Below the pieces are notes generated by a model. That model did no database searches, was not told the origin of the DNA, and saw nothing but the letters and a program-made list of their open reading frames with translations. Of a DNA stretch of 64,000 nucleotides, positions 17,128 to 26,747 are shown piece by piece. The stretch is from assembly GCF_051488685.1 (NCBI RefSeq), contig NZ_JBPSEH010000001.1, forward strand, positions 310,001 to 374,000, written 5' to 3'. A program made the position numbers and the translations under genes. How positions within the stretch are numbered: position 1 is the stretch's first letter; each line of letters starts with the position of its first letter. The stretch is from Melioribacter sp051488685. Its GTDB lineage: Bacteria; Bacteroidota; Ignavibacteria; Ignavibacteriales; Melioribacteraceae.

Positions 17128-17779
17128 TTAGATTAAATCACGTTCAAATATATGAAAAGCCAGTAAAAATTGAAATGAAATAAAACGATTGCGGCAAAAA
17201 ACAAATAAATCTGCTTTCAGTTGATTCCCTAATTATAAATCAATTAAAAACCTTTAATACAAAAGAAGAAACAGATGCAATAAAAATAAGATAATTATCA
17301 CTATCAAAAGAGGTGACGTTTGTTTACTGACTCTTCAAAATAATAAATACGTTATAAAATTTATTATGGTCATTTATTTCTGGATACACAAATAATAAGC
17401 TTAGCTTAGTGGCATCTGAAAAATGTAAACAAAAGCAGGCATTAATTTTTGGAATTATATAATGACGAACAAAAGTCACAGATGTGTGTGAATGAAAAGG
17501 TGTAATGCTAATAAAATTTATAATGAATGTGATTTAGCAGAAAAAACTCATCCATCGCCATGAATCAAAATAGGCGAATAAAATCGCTGTTACTTTTTCT
17601 TTGCACTTCGTCGAGCGTTATTACGGTAAGCTAATTTTGCATAGTGCTCTTTTAATTGAGCACTGCAAAATCTCTCTCACGCTCAACAATCTTATACTTC
17701 CACCTCATAAAAACAGAGGATTACTAAATATTTTCAACTACAGTTTACTAACAAGATGCTTTACATCTTTTCTATAAAT
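17128..17779. other. 652-base non-coding stretch
   Basis: No convincing gene: open frames are short, AT-rich and lack ribosome sites. It contains the divergent-looking upstream region of the RsbW operon and one strong hairpin at 17635-17670. It may be decayed sequence or hold a small RNA; I cannot tell which. Confidence 0.5.
17635..17670. other. Isolated stem-loop in a non-coding region
   Basis: TTTTGCA-TA-GTGCTC pairs with GAGCACTGCAAAA: 13 pairs with a two-base bulge and an 8-base loop. Symmetric A/T runs flank it, so it could end transcription from either side, notably from the right if anything is transcribed there. Confidence 0.45.
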
Positions 17780-17986
17780 CTATTCCTCTTTGGCATCTGG
17801 TTCTTTGGTTTTGCATGTCGATATTCCAAAAGGCAAATACAATGGGCACCAGCCTATTAACCCTGTTCCGAGCGGGATTAAACCAATCAATCCCCACCAG
17901 CTTCCATAAATGATACCGAGAATAAGTATTACAAGACCCAGAATAATTCTAAAAGTCTTGTCGCCTCCACCTACATTCTTTTTCAT
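17780..17986 (-). CDS. DUF2892 (YgaP-like) small membrane protein
   Basis: A 68-residue protein matching the DUF2892 family: an N-terminal NVGGGDKTFRIILG motif, two closely spaced membrane helices, and the conserved GLIPLGTGLIGWCPLYLPFGISTC segment with its two cysteines. In YgaP this domain is the membrane anchor of a rhodanese; as a stand-alone it has no known role. A GGAGGT ribosome site precedes ATG 17986. It appears to be a single-gene unit. Confidence 0.88.
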   Translation of the reverse strand: MKKNVGGGDKTFRIILGLVILILGIIYGSWWGLIGLIPLGTGLIGWCPLYLPFGISTCKTKEPDAKEE

Positions 17987-18037
17987 ACCACCTCCATTTA
18001 ATTTGTACTATTTAGATGCTTTGAAAGTAAAGTCGAT

Positions 18038-19330
18038 TCATTTGAGAATCGTACATTTAGATGCAACAAAATAATCATCCGTTGAAAGCACGATAAAATA
18101 AACGCCCGAGCTATAGTTTGAGCTATTTATATAAACTGTATGATATCCTGGATAAACATCTTTCTCGGTCAAAATTTCTACGAGTTCACCATTGAGCGAA
18201 TAGATTGCAAGTTTAACAGACATAGTCCTGCTTTCATTCCCCGGCAAAAAATATTTAATACGCGCCCAGGAATTAAAAGGATTGGGATAAACTTTCAATT
18301 CGGCATAACTTTCCTGATTTAATTCCACAGGCTCGGATTCGTAAAACTTAAAAGTACCGTCGAAATCGATTTGTTTGAGGCGGTATTTAAATTTAATTCC
18401 GTTTTCTGGAATATCCTCGAAGTAATAAAATTTCGGAGAATATGAATTTCCATGTCCGTGTACAAATCCGATTTTTTGCCAGCTTTCATTTCCGCTGCAA
18501 TTAAATCTTTCGACCTCGAATCCATAGTTATTCAATTCAGTCACTGTTTCCCAGCTCAAGATTATTTTGTTTTTGAGCGACCTCGCTCTGAAAAATGCCA
18601 TTTCTACAGGCAGAGGCGCTTCACTCCACGAAGTCGACACTCGAATCCCGTCAATATATGCCTTGTTGGTTGTGATATCCTGTCGGAGTGCAACTACAGA
18701 AATATTGGCCGGTTCGTTACCCGCTGCTGAATCAATTCGTATATCAGGTTCTGGTTCTGTCTGAGGTATTTCATTTTCGAAGATAAACAAGCTCACCTGA
18801 TCATTACCTGACCCTGAATTCAGTATGTATTTAATAACGACCAGGTAAGTTTCATTAAATAAATAGGGAGAATCAGTAAATTCAACAGTATCGGTAGTTT
18901 TACTAATTCCGAACAAAAATCTCGATGCGTCATACTTTTTTAAAAATAATTTGCCCGCCATGAATGGCGAAGTGGTGCTATTATTTGCAAAGCCAATTAT
19001 ATCGCTTCCCAATTGCGCAGTAGTGGCTTGTTGCACATTAATTAAGAAGGATAAATAAAAGGTACCTGTCTCATATTCCTGGCCTAAACTCCTGTAATAA
19101 TCTACTCCTGACGTATCAATTTTTATAGAATTTCCTGAAATCGAAGGGTAATTTGGAAAGGTTAAGTTATAATCTTCAATCAATATTCCGCCATCACCCT
19201 GCTTATAAATAGTCCAATTATGATGCGACAATGAATCTCCAACAGGATAGTCAAAATTTTCTTCAAGGATTAGTTGGGAATAATTCAACGAAACACACAC
19301 GAAAAAGAGAATGACAAAATACTTTTTCAT
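18038..19330 (-). CDS. Secreted protein with T9SS C-terminal sorting domain
   Basis: A 430-residue exported protein: signal peptide at residues 1-18 (cleavage near SLNYS-Q), a central beta-rich region of about 200 residues that looks like a concanavalin/LamG-type fold (GTFYLSFLINVQQ, MAGKLFLKKYD), a fibronectin-III-like LSWETVTELNNYGFEVER segment, and a C-terminal type A sorting domain with VYPNPFNSWARIKYFLP and LNGELVEIL. The sorting domain predicts export across the outer membrane by the type IX system. No catalytic motif is seen, so the function is unknown; it could bind carbohydrate. It stands 91 bases after the hydrogenase operon. Confidence 0.85.
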   Translation of the reverse strand: MKKYFVILFFVCVSLNYSQLILEENFDYPVGDSLSHHNWTIYKQGDGGILIEDYNLTFPNYPSISGNSIKIDTSGVDYYRSLGQEYETGTFYLSFLINVQQATTAQLGSDIIGFANNSTTSPFMAGKLFLKKYDASRFLFGISKTTDTVEFTDSPYLFNETYLVVIKYILNSGSGNDQVSLFIFENEIPQTEPEPDIRIDSAAGNEPANISVVALRQDITTNKAYIDGIRVSTSWSEAPLPVEMAFFRARSLKNKIILSWETVTELNNYGFEVERFNCSGNESWQKIGFVHGHGNSYSPKFYYFEDIPENGIKFKYRLKQIDFDGTFKFYESEPVELNQESYAELKVYPNPFNSWARIKYFLPGNESRTMSVKLAIYSLNGELVEILTEKDVYPGYHTVYINSSNYSSGVYFIVLSTDDYFVASKCTILK

Positions 19331-19421
19331 GTCGTACCCTCTTAGTTAAAGACCCTGCTGAAAGGAGCTGAAAAAAGATAAATATTTGAATCGAAAAAGT
19401 CATCCTAAAAATGAGAAAATT

Positions 19422-20570
19422 TTAATATTCTTCGACGCAAACAATTTTATCCTCACTTCGGAATTTTTCGATTAACAGTGGAATTATTTTATCGCGGCCA
19501 AGAATCCCTTTTTGTTTATAAACTATATCCCCCTCTGATGGATTTTTTGCTTTTCCCCAGTATAAATTGATTTTATCTGCTATACTCAAATAGGCATACA
19601 ATCTGGCAACAGGATTATTAATGTTTAGCTTATCGAGATTTTCACCCCAAATATTGTAAAGTTGATTAAGAGTAACTGCTCCTTCTGTTACCAGTCCAAT
19701 ACCCTCAATATAATATCCTGGCGGTGTTATATCGTTATCATTGCTATATTCAAGATAAAGTTCTTTACCGAGAATTCGAGCAATTATTTTGGCTGTTGTA
19801 GCTCCACAGACAATCTTCAGTCCAGTTTTACTCATAAATTTATTGACCACTTCTTCATCCATCGATTTATCTACAGGAGCTCCTGTTAGAAGATTTACAA
19901 CTTTAGACCTACGACATTTAATCAAAGCCACCGTAGAATCGTCTTTGGGTTCGTAATTCCAGAGTCGTTTTGATTCATTCAATATAAGTCGGGGTAATTC
20001 TTCAATTTTCACACCATTGTTGAGCAATTCATTTGTATATTTAACAACTTTTTCAATTTGCCAGCCTGCCGCATTTTCAACACCGATTCCAGCTTGTGTA
20101 ATACCATCACTTAAAATTAGTAAGCCCTCTTCTTTTTTTAGAGTAAAACTAATTTCATTAACAATAGTGTCGTAAAAAGAGTGGACAACGCCATTCAATA
20201 GAACCGCTTTTCTATCGGAGATTAAAATTACCGGTGGCATATCATATAAAAGAGCAACGCCGAGACCGTCATTCAAAATTCTTATAGCAGACAAAAATGC
20301 GACAGGATTCTCATTCCTCTTGGCATTTTCGATTGTATGAATTAAGCTTGCAAAGGCTTTTCGAAGAGAATACCCAGAATTTATTAGTGCAATAAATTGT
20401 GAGGAATAGAATTGAGCCGACAAATGAGCCTTAAGTCCCGAACCAAGACCATCGGCCAGTAAAAATGTAGTCCCGATACTGTTCCGTATTGTTTGTGTGA
20501 CATCCCCACTTAAAACATTATTTCCCTTTGAGATCGATTCGACAACTACTTCGCAGTATAGCTCTTCCAT
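19422..20570 (-). CDS. SpoIIE-family phosphatase linked to [FeFe] hydrogenase
   Basis: A 382-residue protein. Residues 1-230 are a PP2C/SpoIIE domain with metal-site aspartates in FLLADGLGSG and LLILSDGITQAGI and a C-terminal PKDDSTVALIK. Residues 235-382 form a second domain with VCGATTAKIIARILGKEL and a PPGYYIEGIGLVTEG motif, a combination seen next to [FeFe] hydrogenase genes in Clostridia and relatives. It overlaps hydS by 25 bases and is the last gene of rex-hydCBA-hydS. The inferred role is the output of the H2-sensing HydS, reversing a serine/threonine phosphorylation. Its substrate is unknown. Confidence 0.82.
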   Translation of the reverse strand: MEELYCEVVVESISKGNNVLSGDVTQTIRNSIGTTFLLADGLGSGLKAHLSAQFYSSQFIALINSGYSLRKAFASLIHTIENAKRNENPVAFLSAIRILNDGLGVALLYDMPPVILISDRKAVLLNGVVHSFYDTIVNEISFTLKKEEGLLILSDGITQAGIGVENAAGWQIEKVVKYTNELLNNGVKIEELPRLILNESKRLWNYEPKDDSTVALIKCRRSKVVNLLTGAPVDKSMDEEVVNKFMSKTGLKIVCGATTAKIIARILGKELYLEYSNDNDITPPGYYIEGIGLVTEGAVTLNQLYNIWGENLDKLNINNPVARLYAYLSIADKINLYWGKAKNPSEGDIVYKQKGILGRDKIIPLLIEKFRSEDKIVCVEEY

Positions 20571-22300
20571 ATCCAGTCACTTGCTTCTCCCGAAATTTGC
20601 TTTTTTTCCTCGCTCGATAACTGCATTAATTTCTCAACCAGTTCCTCGCCTTTAGCAGTGCTTTCTCCCAGAAATTTTGTAAGATTTTGAGCCATCATAA
20701 TCTGATGATTTAACAGTTCGCGCGCTTGATCTAAAACCTTTCGACGAATTATGTTTAATTTTTCTTCATTCAAAATCATACGTGTTATGTCGACAAAAAT
20801 TCCTACATACTGATCTTCTTCTGGAAGCTTATAAATTATTTGATGACAGATCAGATTATAATTCTTATGTTTTTCAGTTACTTCGATAATTCTATTGTTT
20901 TCGTCTCGAAGGCGTATAAATGGTTCCGGATCCATCAAGCAAGATATTTTTTTTCCAAGAAGAGCATTCCCACAAACAAAAAATTTTTTAAATGCTTCAT
21001 TCATGCTAAGAATATTAAGTTCTCTATCCAGTATTACAATTCCATTGGGAGACGACTCGATAATTTTATCTGTTCTCTGCTCTGCAAGTCGTCTCATATA
21101 AGGAATACACGATTCTAATTCTATTTTATTATTTAATACTGCGATTGCATTCTCGCGACAGGAATTGTAACCACAAGCACCACAATTCAATTCGTCTTTT
21201 TCGTTCATTATTCCTTTTTGATTAAGTATCTTAATAATTTCATTATCGTCTTTGTTTTCTTCCTTGCTTTTATTGATGCGCTTAAAGGCTCTGGTAATTT
21301 CAATTGGATACTTCTGAACCTCTGCGGGATTAAAAGGACGTTGTTTTTTGTTATACGAATCAATTACTTTTCTTTTTCTTTCAAGAACTGAATTTTTTCC
21401 AAAAGCACCAGGACCATTGATACATCCCATCTTGCACATTAAAGGTTCAATAAAGTTTTGTTCCTTTGAGATTTCTTTTAAAGAATCTTTAATTTCATCC
21501 CAGCCACACATATAATGAATTTCATCATTGAGATTGTCGGCATTTGTCAAAGCAGTTTTAATCATGCCTCCTGAGAGTGGATAGAGTCTTGAATAACTCA
21601 CCGACTCTTCGTCGAAATTACTTTCTTCAAAATTCTTAAATTCAATTGCTTCTTCATTCATCCAATCGTATAATTCTTCAAAAGTAATTACGGCATCGAC
21701 GAGATCTTTAAATTCGGGTCGCTCTGCTTCGTCTTTCTTAGCAACACATGGTCCCACAAAAACAACCTTCCAGTTATCTCCGAGTGTATATTTAATTTTG
21801 CCAGCATGAGCCATCATAGGTGATAGAAAAGGAGCTAAATAGTCTATCAGCTCCGGTCGATGCTTCTCAATATAATTTACGACAGAAGGGCAAGCCGAAG
21901 AAATCAACGATTTACCATTCTTACTGTAATAATTAAATGATTCCATAGCTACATTACTTGCAGCGACCGAAGTTTCGGCAACGTATTTAAATCCAAGTTT
22001 TCTCAAAACCGAAGGCAATCTGTTCGATTCCCATTCCTCAAAAAAAGCAGGGTACGAAGGTGCAACTGAAATTGCTGTATTAAATTCTTTTACAAGGTGC
22101 TTTACTTTTTCGATGTCGCTTCGGTATTGTTTTGCGTTTTGGGGACATTCTTTCAGACAGTTTCCACACAAAATACACAAAGTTTCGTCTACCGATGCTT
22201 GTCCATTAATAATACTGATGGCATTGACTGGACAATTTCTTAAACATCGATAGCAATCCCTGCATTTGGCTTCAATTGTATAAATAATCCTACCCGACAT
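20546..22300 (-). CDS. hydS: Sensory [FeFe] hydrogenase with PAS domain (HydS-like, group C)
   Basis: A 584-residue soluble protein. Order: two 4Fe-4S ferredoxin motifs (residues 13-55), an H-cluster domain (70-300), a 4Fe-4S domain with Cys373, Cys376, Cys381 and Cys398, a PAS domain (about 408-515) and a C-terminal coiled coil. The four H-cluster cysteines are present: Cys137 (SSACPSV), Cys185 (GPCVAKKDE), Cys289 and Cys293 (MCKMGC). The proton-relay cysteine that precedes the first ligand in catalytic enzymes is Ala136. That change plus PAS marks group C sensory hydrogenases. It likely senses H2 or redox state and signals to the phosphatase encoded next. Confidence 0.9.
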   Translation of the reverse strand: MSGRIIYTIEAKCRDCYRCLRNCPVNAISIINGQASVDETLCILCGNCLKECPQNAKQYRSDIEKVKHLVKEFNTAISVAPSYPAFFEEWESNRLPSVLRKLGFKYVAETSVAASNVAMESFNYYSKNGKSLISSACPSVVNYIEKHRPELIDYLAPFLSPMMAHAGKIKYTLGDNWKVVFVGPCVAKKDEAERPEFKDLVDAVITFEELYDWMNEEAIEFKNFEESNFDEESVSYSRLYPLSGGMIKTALTNADNLNDEIHYMCGWDEIKDSLKEISKEQNFIEPLMCKMGCINGPGAFGKNSVLERKRKVIDSYNKKQRPFNPAEVQKYPIEITRAFKRINKSKEENKDDNEIIKILNQKGIMNEKDELNCGACGYNSCRENAIAVLNNKIELESCIPYMRRLAEQRTDKIIESSPNGIVILDRELNILSMNEAFKKFFVCGNALLGKKISCLMDPEPFIRLRDENNRIIEVTEKHKNYNLICHQIIYKLPEEDQYVGIFVDITRMILNEEKLNIIRRKVLDQARELLNHQIMMAQNLTKFLGESTAKGEELVEKLMQLSSEEKKQISGEASDWIWKSYTAK

Positions 22301-22318
22301 ATTTCAATTAAATTCCAT

Positions 22319-24337
22319 TTAATGATTTATTTCCTGATTTAGATTAAGCTTATCATTAATCAGTTTGATTATTTCAGAAGAATCGGAGATACTTTTTGAC
22401 TCGCCAAAAATTTTCACATTTGGACCTTCCCCACATTTTTCCATACAGAAGGTTGCATTTAGTGTAACTGCATTCGACAGGCCCTTTTTCTCAATATAAT
22501 TAAGAACTTCTGAAATAATTTTTTGAGAACCCTTTACGTAGCAGTTAGTACCTACACAAACATCTATGGTGAGTTTTTTTGAATCGTTGTCAACTATTTT
22601 TATTAAATTATCTGGGCTAATTCGCCTACGGTTATAATACTTAGTGTGTAGAATTTTGTGAGCCATCTGGCTGTTTGGTTCGCCCAATAAAGTGGCATAT
22701 AGTTCAGAGACATAAGGATTATCCTGAGATTTATGCAATTGTAAAGTTTTATCGGATTCGTAGAGTGCCATGGTTCTTTTAAGTTTATTGTCAGATTCGG
22801 TTGTATATGGTTGTCCCGCACCTGCAACACAACCGCCGGGACATGCCATTACTTCCACTATATCATATTCCACTTCTTTATTCTTAATTTTCTCGATTAG
22901 ATCGGCAGCATTCTTCAATCCGCTTACGATTGCCATTTTAATATTAGTTCCGTTTAATTCCAATTCAGTAGTGCGCAAGTTGTTACTGCCTCTCATTTGC
23001 TTGAATTCAAAATCAAACAATTTCTTGCCTGTTTGTTTTTCGTAGACATAACGGGCAACTGCTTCGCTTACTCCTCCGCTGTTGCCAAATATAATTCCTG
23101 CACCCGACTTAAAACCCAAAGGCATATCGAGTGGTTCAGGCGTAAGGTTTTCAAATTTGATTCCCGCTTCTTTAATCATTGCAGCCAGTTCAACGGTCGT
23201 CAATACATAATCGACTTCTTTAATACCACCGTGATTGAATTCGGGTCTTACAGCTTCGGCCTTTTTGGCAGTACAGGGCATAATTGAAACCACAACGAGA
23301 TTTTCTTTCTTAACATTTAACGTTTTTGGTAAAATTTCTTTTGCAATCGATCCAAACATCTGTTGAGGCGATTTACAAGTTGACAGATTATTAATCAATT
23401 CTGGATGATAATATTCGACAAACTTCACCCAAGCGGGACAACAGGAAGTGAAGAGTGGCAATTTATAATTTTCATTTTTGCGTTGAATAAATTCATTTGC
23501 TTCTTCAATTACGGTTAAATCGGCAGCAAATGAAGTATCGAACACTTTGTCGAAACCGATCATTTTAAGTGCATTGACAATCTGACCGGTTAAAAGAGCA
23601 CCCGGTTTGAAACCAAACAATTCTCCAATTGCAACTCTAACAGCAGGTGCAATTTGAGCGACTACCACCTTATCTGGGTTTTCAATTTCTGCCCAGACTT
23701 TATCGACTTCATATTTGGGAGTAATCGATGCAGTGGGGCATACGCGGGCACATTGCCCACAATCAACACAGTCGACTTTTGCAAGTTGTTTACCGAATGC
23801 CGGCATTACAGCTGCTTTTTCACCTCTCTTTACAAAATCGATAACTCCGATGCCCTGAATTTCACTGCAGGCTCTAACACAGTCTCCGCATAAAATACAT
23901 TTATTCGGATCTCTAACCACAGAATTAGAAGATTTGTCGAGATCAAAACGGATCTCCTTTTCTTTAAAGCGAATTTTATCGACACCCAAATCGTTCGAAA
24001 GTTTCTGTAACTTACAAGTTTCACTTTTTACACAAGAAGTACAATTTTTATCGTGATTTGCAAGAATCAACTCCAATGCAATTTTTCTAATTTTACGGAC
24101 TTCACTAGTATGAGTTTTGACTTTCATACCGGGCTGGGGCTTAGTGGTACACGAAGTAACAATTCCAAGTCCCTCGATATCAACAACACACATTCTGCAG
24201 GCACCGTAGATACTTAATTCTGAATGATAACAAAAAGTTGGTATCTCGATATTTGCTTTTCTTATAACTTCCAGCAAATTTCGTTCGTTTGTATACTCTA
24301 CTTTTTCACCGTTTATATAAACAAAGTTAGTTTCCAT
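22319..24337 (-). CDS. hydA: [FeFe] hydrogenase catalytic subunit, NADH-linked (HydA, group A3)
   Basis: A 672-residue catalytic subunit. Order: N-terminal 2Fe-2S plant-type domain, His-Cys3 4Fe-4S (NHDKNCTSC), two 4Fe-4S (CILCGDCVRAC, CVDCGQCARVC), H-cluster domain, and a C-terminal thioredoxin-like 2Fe-2S domain (CVGTNC, CMEKC). H-cluster motifs FTSCCPAW (Cys299, Cys300), IMPCTAKKAE (Cys355) and MACPGGC (Cys499, Cys503) are all intact, so it is predicted active, unlike HydS. The start is ATG 24337 behind GGAGGTTAAT; a frame from 24361 is also open but has no ribosome site. With HydB and HydC it forms the electron-bifurcating complex that couples NADH and reduced ferredoxin oxidation to H2 formation. 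Confidence 0.95.
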   Translation of the reverse strand: METNFVYINGEKVEYTNERNLLEVIRKANIEIPTFCYHSELSIYGACRMCVVDIEGLGIVTSCTTKPQPGMKVKTHTSEVRKIRKIALELILANHDKNCTSCVKSETCKLQKLSNDLGVDKIRFKEKEIRFDLDKSSNSVVRDPNKCILCGDCVRACSEIQGIGVIDFVKRGEKAAVMPAFGKQLAKVDCVDCGQCARVCPTASITPKYEVDKVWAEIENPDKVVVAQIAPAVRVAIGELFGFKPGALLTGQIVNALKMIGFDKVFDTSFAADLTVIEEANEFIQRKNENYKLPLFTSCCPAWVKFVEYYHPELINNLSTCKSPQQMFGSIAKEILPKTLNVKKENLVVVSIMPCTAKKAEAVRPEFNHGGIKEVDYVLTTVELAAMIKEAGIKFENLTPEPLDMPLGFKSGAGIIFGNSGGVSEAVARYVYEKQTGKKLFDFEFKQMRGSNNLRTTELELNGTNIKMAIVSGLKNAADLIEKIKNKEVEYDIVEVMACPGGCVAGAGQPYTTESDNKLKRTMALYESDKTLQLHKSQDNPYVSELYATLLGEPNSQMAHKILHTKYYNRRRISPDNLIKIVDNDSKKLTIDVCVGTNCYVKGSQKIISEVLNYIEKKGLSNAVTLNATFCMEKCGEGPNVKIFGESKSISDSSEIIKLINDKLNLNQEINH

Positions 24338-24338
24338 A

Positions 24339-26243
24339 TTAACCTCCGATTGTAACTGCATTTAAACGGCATACATCGACGCATGCCATACATTTTATGC
24401 ATAATTCTTCATTAATTACATGGGGTTCTTTCTTGGAACCTGTAATTGCTCCGACTGGGCATTTTTTCATGCAGAGACCACAGCCTTTACACAATTCTGG
24501 AATAATAACCGGTTTTAATAGTGCTTTGCATTGTTTTGCGGGACATCTCTTTTGTTCTACATGAGCATAATATTCATCCCTGAAATAGCGTAAGGTCGAG
24601 AGTACCGGATTGGGTGCAGTTTTACCAAGTCCGCATAAAGAACCTTTACTTACAGCCGATGCCAGTTCTTCGAGCAAAGATATTGTTTCGTATGTAGCTC
24701 GTCCTTCGATAATGTCGTCAAGGAGAAACAGCATTTGTTTTGTACCTTCGCGGCAGAGCACGCATTTGCCGCAAGATTCATTTTGAGTAAACTGCATAAA
24801 GAAGCGAGCCATTTGAACCATGCAGGTAGATTTATTCATAACAACAAGTCCTCCCGATCCAACCATTGCTCCAACATTACGCAGAGAATCGTAATCGAGT
24901 GGTAAATCGAGATGTTCCTCTACCAAGCATCCTCCCGAAGGTCCTCCTATTTGAACAGCTTTGAAAGCATCGGGGTCAATTTCGCCTTTTTCATTTAATA
25001 CCCCGCCACCGATTCCGAAAATTATTTCTCGCAGTGTGGTTCCAAACGGTACTTCGATAAGTCCCGTATTAACAACATTTCCTGTCAAAGCAAACGTTTT
25101 GGTACCTGAAGAATTGGCTGTTCCTACCGATGAAAAATATTGAGAACCGTTCAGAATTATTTTTGGTACACTACTTAAAGTCTCTACATTATTTATAAGT
25201 GTTGGTTTACCGAACAGCCCTGCCTGTGCAGGGAATGGCGGTTTTGGATTAGGCATTCCTCTATTACCCTCGATCGACGCAATTAAAGCAGTTTCTTCAC
25301 CGCACACAAAAGCGCCCGCTCCTTCCATTATTTCGATATCGAAATTGAAATTACTGTTGAAAATGTTAAATCCAAGTAGTCCGAGCTCTCTTGCCTGCTG
25401 TACGGCAATACGGAGTCTTTTTACTGCAAGTGGATATTCCATTCTTACATAAATATACCCTTTTGATGCACCAATGGCTTTTGCTGCTATAATCATCCCT
25501 TCGATTACTGAATGCGGATTACCTTCCATGATACTTCTATCCATAAAGGCACCAGGATCGCCTTCATCTCCATTACAAATAACATATTTTGTATCGGCTA
25601 CTGATTTAAGCGTTAGCTCCCATTTTTTTCCAGTTGGGAATCCTCCGCCACCTCTACCACGCAATCCCGATCTGGTAATTTCACGGCATATTTCAACATC
25701 GGTCATTTCAAGCAATGCTTTCCTTGCGGCTTTATAACCATCTACTGCAATATATTCATAAATATCCTCGGGATTAATTCTACCGCACTTCTCAAGAATC
25801 ATTCTATTCTGGCGTTTATAAAAATTGATTTCATTCGTGCCCTTGCATTTTTTACCTGAAGTCAAATCGGTATATAGTAGTTCTTCTATAATTTCATTTC
25901 CAATCAAGGTTTTATCTATTATTTTCTTTACATCATCCTTCCTCACTTTAACATACATGATGCCATCTGGTTCAATTGTAACTAATGGTCCCATCTGACA
26001 AAAACCCTGACACCCACTATTGCTGACGAGAACGGCATCTTTTTTCTCTTCCTTTAATTCAATTTTAACAATATGTTCTATACCGCTTGTTTTCAGTAAT
26101 GTAAGAAATTCGTTATAGACATCGAGTGAACCATTAGCTACACAACCGGTGCCAGCGCAAATAATTATTCTCCTTTTCATCAATTTAGTCGCACTTTTGT
26201 AGTTTAGGGCGAGTTTATCCAGGTCAGCAGGTTGCTTCAACAT
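24339..26243 (-). CDS. hydB: Electron-bifurcating hydrogenase subunit HydB (NuoF-like)
   Basis: A 634-residue FMN/NADH-binding subunit. Order: N-terminal thioredoxin-like 2Fe-2S (CAGTGC, CQGFC), NuoF core with GLRGRGGGGFPTGKKW (NADH), GDEGDPGAFMDR (FMN), the 4Fe-4S motif ESCGKCVLCREG, and a C-terminal pair of 4Fe-4S motifs (CKGCGLCMKKCP, CIKCMACVDVC) with a preceding CPAKQC. The start is ATG 26243, six to seven bases after AAGGAGG; a frame back to 26270 is less likely. It overlaps hydC by 20 bases, and its GGAGGT near the stop is the ribosome site of hydA. Site of flavin-based bifurcation in the complex. Confidence 0.94.
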   Translation of the reverse strand: MLKQPADLDKLALNYKSATKLMKRRIIICAGTGCVANGSLDVYNEFLTLLKTSGIEHIVKIELKEEKKDAVLVSNSGCQGFCQMGPLVTIEPDGIMYVKVRKDDVKKIIDKTLIGNEIIEELLYTDLTSGKKCKGTNEINFYKRQNRMILEKCGRINPEDIYEYIAVDGYKAARKALLEMTDVEICREITRSGLRGRGGGGFPTGKKWELTLKSVADTKYVICNGDEGDPGAFMDRSIMEGNPHSVIEGMIIAAKAIGASKGYIYVRMEYPLAVKRLRIAVQQARELGLLGFNIFNSNFNFDIEIMEGAGAFVCGEETALIASIEGNRGMPNPKPPFPAQAGLFGKPTLINNVETLSSVPKIILNGSQYFSSVGTANSSGTKTFALTGNVVNTGLIEVPFGTTLREIIFGIGGGVLNEKGEIDPDAFKAVQIGGPSGGCLVEEHLDLPLDYDSLRNVGAMVGSGGLVVMNKSTCMVQMARFFMQFTQNESCGKCVLCREGTKQMLFLLDDIIEGRATYETISLLEELASAVSKGSLCGLGKTAPNPVLSTLRYFRDEYYAHVEQKRCPAKQCKALLKPVIIPELCKGCGLCMKKCPVGAITGSKKEPHVINEELCIKCMACVDVCRLNAVTIGG

Positions 26244-26736
26244 AGGTTTCCTCCTTCTTGATATTTTCAATCAGCATTTCGGTTTTTTCAGGAGTCATCA
26301 GCGAATGAACTTCCTCATTGACAACCACAACAGGAGCCAATCCACATGCCCCCAGACAAGAAACAGTTTCTAGTGTGAATAGCATATCATCGGTTGTTTT
26401 TTTTGAGGATGTGAGTCCGAGTTTTTTTTCTATTGCCTGAATAATTGCTTCCGACTTTTTTACGTGGCAAGCCGTCCCGTCACATACTTTAATAACATAT
26501 TTTCCTTTTGGTTCAAGAGCAAAGTGAGAATAAAAAGTTGCTACTCCATATACCTTGGCGGGCGAAATTCCCAGTGAGGTTGAAATAAAATGAAGAATTT
26601 CTTCGGGCAAATATCTATATTCGTTTTGGACAGCCTGTAAAATAGGGATTAATCTTTGGGGATCATATTGATTATCTTCGAGTATTTTACAGACTTTGTT
26701 GAACTTATCAGCGTTTGTATTGGTCAATTCGCTCAT
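26224..26736 (-). CDS. hydC: Electron-bifurcating hydrogenase subunit HydC (NuoE-like)
   Basis: A 170-residue NuoE-type subunit with an N-terminal helical bundle (residues 10-75) and a thioredoxin-like 2Fe-2S domain with ligands in CDGTACHVKK and CLGACGLAPVV. It relays electrons within the HydABC complex. It lies 11 bases after rex and overlaps hydB by 20 bases. An AGGGAG element precedes ATG 26736. Length and motifs are normal for the family. Confidence 0.93.
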   Translation of the reverse strand: MSELTNTNADKFNKVCKILEDNQYDPQRLIPILQAVQNEYRYLPEEILHFISTSLGISPAKVYGVATFYSHFALEPKGKYVIKVCDGTACHVKKSEAIIQAIEKKLGLTSSKKTTDDMLFTLETVSCLGACGLAPVVVVNEEVHSLMTPEKTEMLIENIKKEETYVEATC

Positions 26737-26747
26737 GACAAACTCCC

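Noticed and set aside
20546..22300. HydS as a second catalytic hydrogenase
   Set aside because: The proton-relay cysteine is Ala136 and a PAS domain is present, as in sensory enzymes.
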